From Actinomycetes bacterium (GTDB lineage: Bacteria; Actinomycetota; Actinomycetes; Actinomycetales; Cellulomonadaceae), in contig JAEYUL010000195.1 in NCBI GenBank assembly GCA_023432565.1, positions 1 through 7,022 on the forward strand: a stretch of 7,022 nt of DNA. The letters are read 5' to 3'. Shown here one piece after another: positions 5,381 to 7,022 of this stretch. The notes beneath the pieces were generated by a model. That model was not told the DNA's origin, ran no database searches, and was given only the letters and a program-made list of their open reading frames with translations. The number at the start of each line of letters is the position of its first letter. The first letter of the stretch is position 1. The translations under genes and the position numbers were made by a program.

Positions 5381-6046
5381 ATGGCACGACGACACCGCAC
5401 GCCGACCAGGGCGATCCAGGGCGCCCTGGTCGGCGGGCTGGTCGCGGCGCTGCTCGGCGGCTGTTCCTCCAGCAGCACGCCACAGCCCGCCGCGACCGCG
5501 TCGTCGTCGCCTCCCGGACCGGCTACCGCCAGCTCCGCCCCGGTGCTGCCCGCGGTCCCGGTCCAGGACGCGACCGCACCGGCGCCGGACGCCACCGCGG
5601 CGCCGGTGCGGCTCGCGATCCCCAGCCAGGACATCGACATGCCCGTGGTGCCCGTCGGCGTCGCCGACGACGGCACGATGGAGCTGCCGCCGGACGCGAC
5701 CGAGGTCGGGTGGTACCGGTTCGGCCCCGCGCCCGGCGCGAGCACCGGCAACGCCCTGCTCGCCGCGCACGTCGACTCCCGGCGCAGCGGCATCGGGCCG
5801 TTCGCCGCGCTGCGCGACGTCGAGGTCGGCGCCTCGGTGCTCGTCACGGCCGACGACGGCCACCGGCTGGAGTACCGCGTGGCGTCCGTCGAGAAGATCG
5901 CCAAGGACCAGGCGCCGCTCGACGTGTGGTTCGCCCGCACGGGAGCGCCGAAGCTTGTGCTCGTCACGTGCGGCGGAGCGTGGCAGGCTGACATCGGGCA
6001 CTACGCCGACAACGTCGTCGTCACCGCTGAGCCGACGGGTGACTGA
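5381..6046 (+). CDS. Class F sortase, predicted lipoprotein
   Basis: This is a 221-residue sortase-fold protein. The N-terminus (MARRHRT, hydrophobic 14-26) ends in L25-G-G-C28, a lipobox, so C28 is probably lipidated and the enzyme anchored to the outer face of the membrane. A Ser/Ala/Pro/Thr linker (29-75) with a DATAPAP/DATAAPV repeat leads to the catalytic domain from V76. The catalytic pair is H130 in LLAAHVDS and C197 in LVTCGG. The arginine usually found before the last strand is not seen: the segment reads GHYADNVVV (206-214), with A209 where I recall arginine in relatives (HYRDN). Sortases join surface proteins to cell wall or pili; the substrate here is not evident. The start lies six bases after the DUF4397 stop with no clear ribosome binding site, suggesting coupling. 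Two strong inverted repeats lie inside the gene. Confidence 0.9.
   Translation: MARRHRTPTRAIQGALVGGLVAALLGGCSSSSTPQPAATASSSPPGPATASSAPVLPAVPVQDATAPAPDATAAPVRLAIPSQDIDMPVVPVGVADDGTMELPPDATEVGWYRFGPAPGASTGNALLAAHVDSRRSGIGPFAALRDVEVGASVLVTADDGHRLEYRVASVEKIAKDQAPLDVWFARTGAPKLVLVTCGGAWQADIGHYADNVVVTAEPTGD
5400..5435 (+). repeat. 14-bp perfect inverted repeat in the 5' end of the sortase gene
   Basis: CGCCGACCAGGGCG (5400-5413) and CGCCCTGGTCGGCG (5422-5435) are exact reverse complements separated by eight bases. The inner part also contains a separate 14-bp self-complementary stretch, CCAGGGCGCCCTGG (5416-5429). It covers codons 7-19 and would form a very stable mRNA hairpin just after the start codon. 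There is no T-tract. Confidence 0.9.
5574..5611 (+). repeat. 14-bp perfect inverted repeat in the sortase linker
   Basis: CCGCACCGGCGCCG (5574-5587) pairs perfectly with CGGCGCCGGTGCGG (5598-5611) around a ten-base loop. It encodes the Ala/Pro-rich DATAPAP-DATAAPV linker, so part of the symmetry could come from repeated Ala and Pro codons. Confidence 0.85.
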
Positions 6047-6069
6047 CCATGTCGGGCGCGGCCGTGCTC

Positions 6070-6088
6070 CGGGTGCCGCCGGCACCCG
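6070..6088 (+). terminator. Hairpin between sortase and sigma genes, possible attenuator
   Basis: CGGGTGCC (6070-6077) pairs perfectly with GGCACCCG (6081-6088) around a three-base loop. It lies 24 bases after the sortase stop and 35 bases before the preferred GTG start of the sigma gene. No T-tract follows, so partial termination, RNA stabilisation or translational control are all possible. If the sigma gene starts at 6049 the hairpin is inside its coding region. Confidence 0.5.
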
Positions 6089-6111
6089 CGAGGACCTGGA
6101 CGACGAGGCAC

Positions 6112-6119
6112 GAGGAGGG
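6112..6119 (+). promoter_or_regulatory. Strong ribosome binding site supporting the GTG start of the sigma gene
   Basis: GAGGAGGG is the best match to the anti-16S sequence in the module; its GGAGG core ends five bases before GTG 6124. By contrast ATG 6049 is preceded by a pyrimidine/purine mix without a recognisable site, although it follows the sortase stop by only two bases. Confidence 0.65.
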
Positions 6120-6123
6120 CCGG

Positions 6124-6750
6124 GTGACCGGTAGCGGCCGGGAGCGGTCGGACGCTCCGTTGCGCTCGGTCGCGCCACCCGACGAGACCCGGCAGCGTCT
6201 GCACCCCGACGAGGAGGACGTCGACGCTCTCGGCGCCGCGTTCGCCGCGGGCGACGAGGACGCCGTCCGTGAGGCCTACCGGCGCTGGTCGTCGCTCGTG
6301 CACACGATCGCTTTGCGCTCGCTCGGCAACGTCGCGGACGCCGAGGAGGTCACGCAGCAGGTGTTCGTCGACGCGTGGCGGGGACGGCACAGGTTCGACC
6401 CCTCACGCGCGCGCCTGCCCGCGTGGCTCATCGGGATCACCCGGCACGCCGTCGCGGACGCGCACGAGCGCCGGTCGCGTGACCGGCGTCTGGTCGCCGG
6501 TGCCGAGCCGCGCGCGGAGCACGAGGGTGCCGCCGACGACCGCGTGGTCGCGAGCGTCGTCGTCGCCGACGAGCTCGAGCGCCTGGGCGACCCGCAGCGC
6601 ACCATCCTGCGGCTCGCCTTCTACGACGACCTCACGCACGACCAGATCGCGAACCGGCTCGACCTGCCGCTCGGCACCGTGAAGAGCCACGTCAGGCGTA
6701 GTCTCGCCCGGCTGCGCAACCGATGGGAGGTGGACGGTGCCGTTGGATGA
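6124..6750 (+). CDS. ECF-type RNA polymerase sigma factor
   Basis: From GTG 6124 the protein has 208 residues, the usual size for an ECF sigma factor. Region 2 spans about 48-116: AYRRWSSLVHTIALRSLGN, then ADAEEVTQQVFVDAWRG (RNA polymerase core binding) and FDPSRARLPAWLIGITRHAVADAHERR (-10 recognition). Region 4 spans about 151-200, with the helix-turn-helix HDQIANRLDLPLGTVKSHVRRSLARLR for -35 binding. There is no region 3 and only a short acidic N-terminal extension. It overlaps the anti-sigma gene by 14 bases, the usual arrangement for an ECF sigma and its inhibitor. It looks related to the SigK-like group because of the RskA-like partner, but the group is inferred. An in-frame ATG at 6049 would add 25 unconserved-looking residues; I prefer 6124 for its ribosome binding site. 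Confidence 0.92.
   Translation: MTGSGRERSDAPLRSVAPPDETRQRLHPDEEDVDALGAAFAAGDEDAVREAYRRWSSLVHTIALRSLGNVADAEEVTQQVFVDAWRGRHRFDPSRARLPAWLIGITRHAVADAHERRSRDRRLVAGAEPRAEHEGAADDRVVASVVVADELERLGDPQRTILRLAFYDDLTHDQIANRLDLPLGTVKSHVRRSLARLRNRWEVDGAVG
6725..6730 (+). promoter_or_regulatory. Ribosome binding site for the anti-sigma factor
   Basis: GGGAGG, inside the last codons of the sigma gene, is followed after six bases by GTG 6737. This supports the 14-base overlap between the two genes and translational coupling of the sigma factor to its inhibitor. Confidence 0.75.
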
Positions 6751-7022
6751 GTCCCACGTGGACGACGACGTGCTGGCCCTCCTCGCCCTCGGTGAGGACG
6801 TCGGCACCAACGACGAGCGTGCGCACGTCGCGCAGTGCGCCTGGTGCTCGCGCGAGCTCGCGGCGCTCGGCGAGGTCGTCGGTGCCGCGCGCGGCGGTCA
6901 GGACGCGCTGGTCGCGCCCGCCCCGCACGTCTGGGACCGCATCGAGGCCGAGCTGGCCCTGGGCGGCGCACCGGCCGAGCGCCAGACCGCGCTCGACTCG
7001 CCGTCCCCGGTCGAGCCCGCGC
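6737..7022 (+). CDS. Zinc-binding anti-sigma factor, N-terminal part (runs off window)
   Basis: The frame opens at GTG 6737 and stays open to the window end (95 codons). The N-terminus has the zinc-binding anti-sigma layout: H7, helix DDDVLALLALGE, then H30-x3-C34-x2-C37 followed by the helix SRELAALGEVVGAAR. The four putative ligands match the His/His/Cys/Cys spacing known from ChrR-type domains. PHVWDRIEAEL further on resembles the segment before the membrane helix in RskA-like anti-sigma factors; whether a membrane helix follows cannot be seen. It should bind and inhibit the sigma factor encoded just upstream. The first cysteine-containing segment is intact, so zinc or redox control is possible but unproven. 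Confidence 0.85.
   Translation, partial: MPLDESHVDDDVLALLALGEDVGTNDERAHVAQCAWCSRELAALGEVVGAARGGQDALVAPAPHVWDRIEAELALGGAPAERQTALDSPSPVEPA

Noticed and set aside
4310..6178. 622-codon minus-strand open frame across the DUF4397 and sortase genes
   Set aside because: Composition is a shadow (Arg/Gly/Asp repeats), no motif or ribosome binding site, and it opposes two convincing genes.

Overview
The window is very GC-rich, with strong third-position G/C bias, frequent GTG starts, and gene families typical of high-GC Gram-positive bacteria (class F sortase, DUF4397 envelope protein, ECF sigma/zinc anti-sigma pair). It reads like an actinobacterial chromosome, most likely Cellulomonas or a close relative in the Micrococcales. 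That placement is inferred from style and gene families, not from a search.

Left part (1-2742, plus strand): the 3' end of an FAD-dependent oxidoreductase overlaps by ATGA a fructosamine-kinase-family gene. After a 77-bp gap with a possible promoter comes a large atypical short-chain dehydrogenase. It has a basic N-terminal helix, a CxxC/CxxC zinc ribbon, an insertion of about 110 residues, and no tyrosine at the usual YxxxK position.

Middle (2828-4304): a cytoplasmic class C beta-lactamase-like serine hydrolase, probably translated from a leaderless mRNA, faces a convergent small cupin gene. Between their 3' ends lie 3.5 copies of a 16-bp tandem repeat, the last partial copy forming one arm of a strong hairpin that probably terminates transcription from both sides.

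Right part (4305-7022): a 233-bp divergent intergenic region carries a perfect GATGCA-GG-TGCATC inverted repeat overlapping an ECF-like -35 (GCATCCAAAC). It precedes a tight plus-strand module: a secreted DUF4397 protein anchored by a C-terminal membrane helix, a predicted lipoprotein class F sortase, an ECF sigma factor and a zinc-binding anti-sigma factor cut by the window edge. The likely reading is an autoregulated envelope module, in which the sigma factor, held by its anti-sigma partner, drives the surface protein and sortase.

The sortase gene contains two 14-bp perfect inverted repeats, and a third 8-bp hairpin lies just before the preferred sigma start. Together they could lower expression of the downstream genes relative to the surface protein. 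The sortase seems to lack the usual catalytic arginine and the neighbouring DUF4397 protein has no LPXTG motif, so the substrate relationship is open. I found no RNA genes, insertion sequences or CRISPR arrays.
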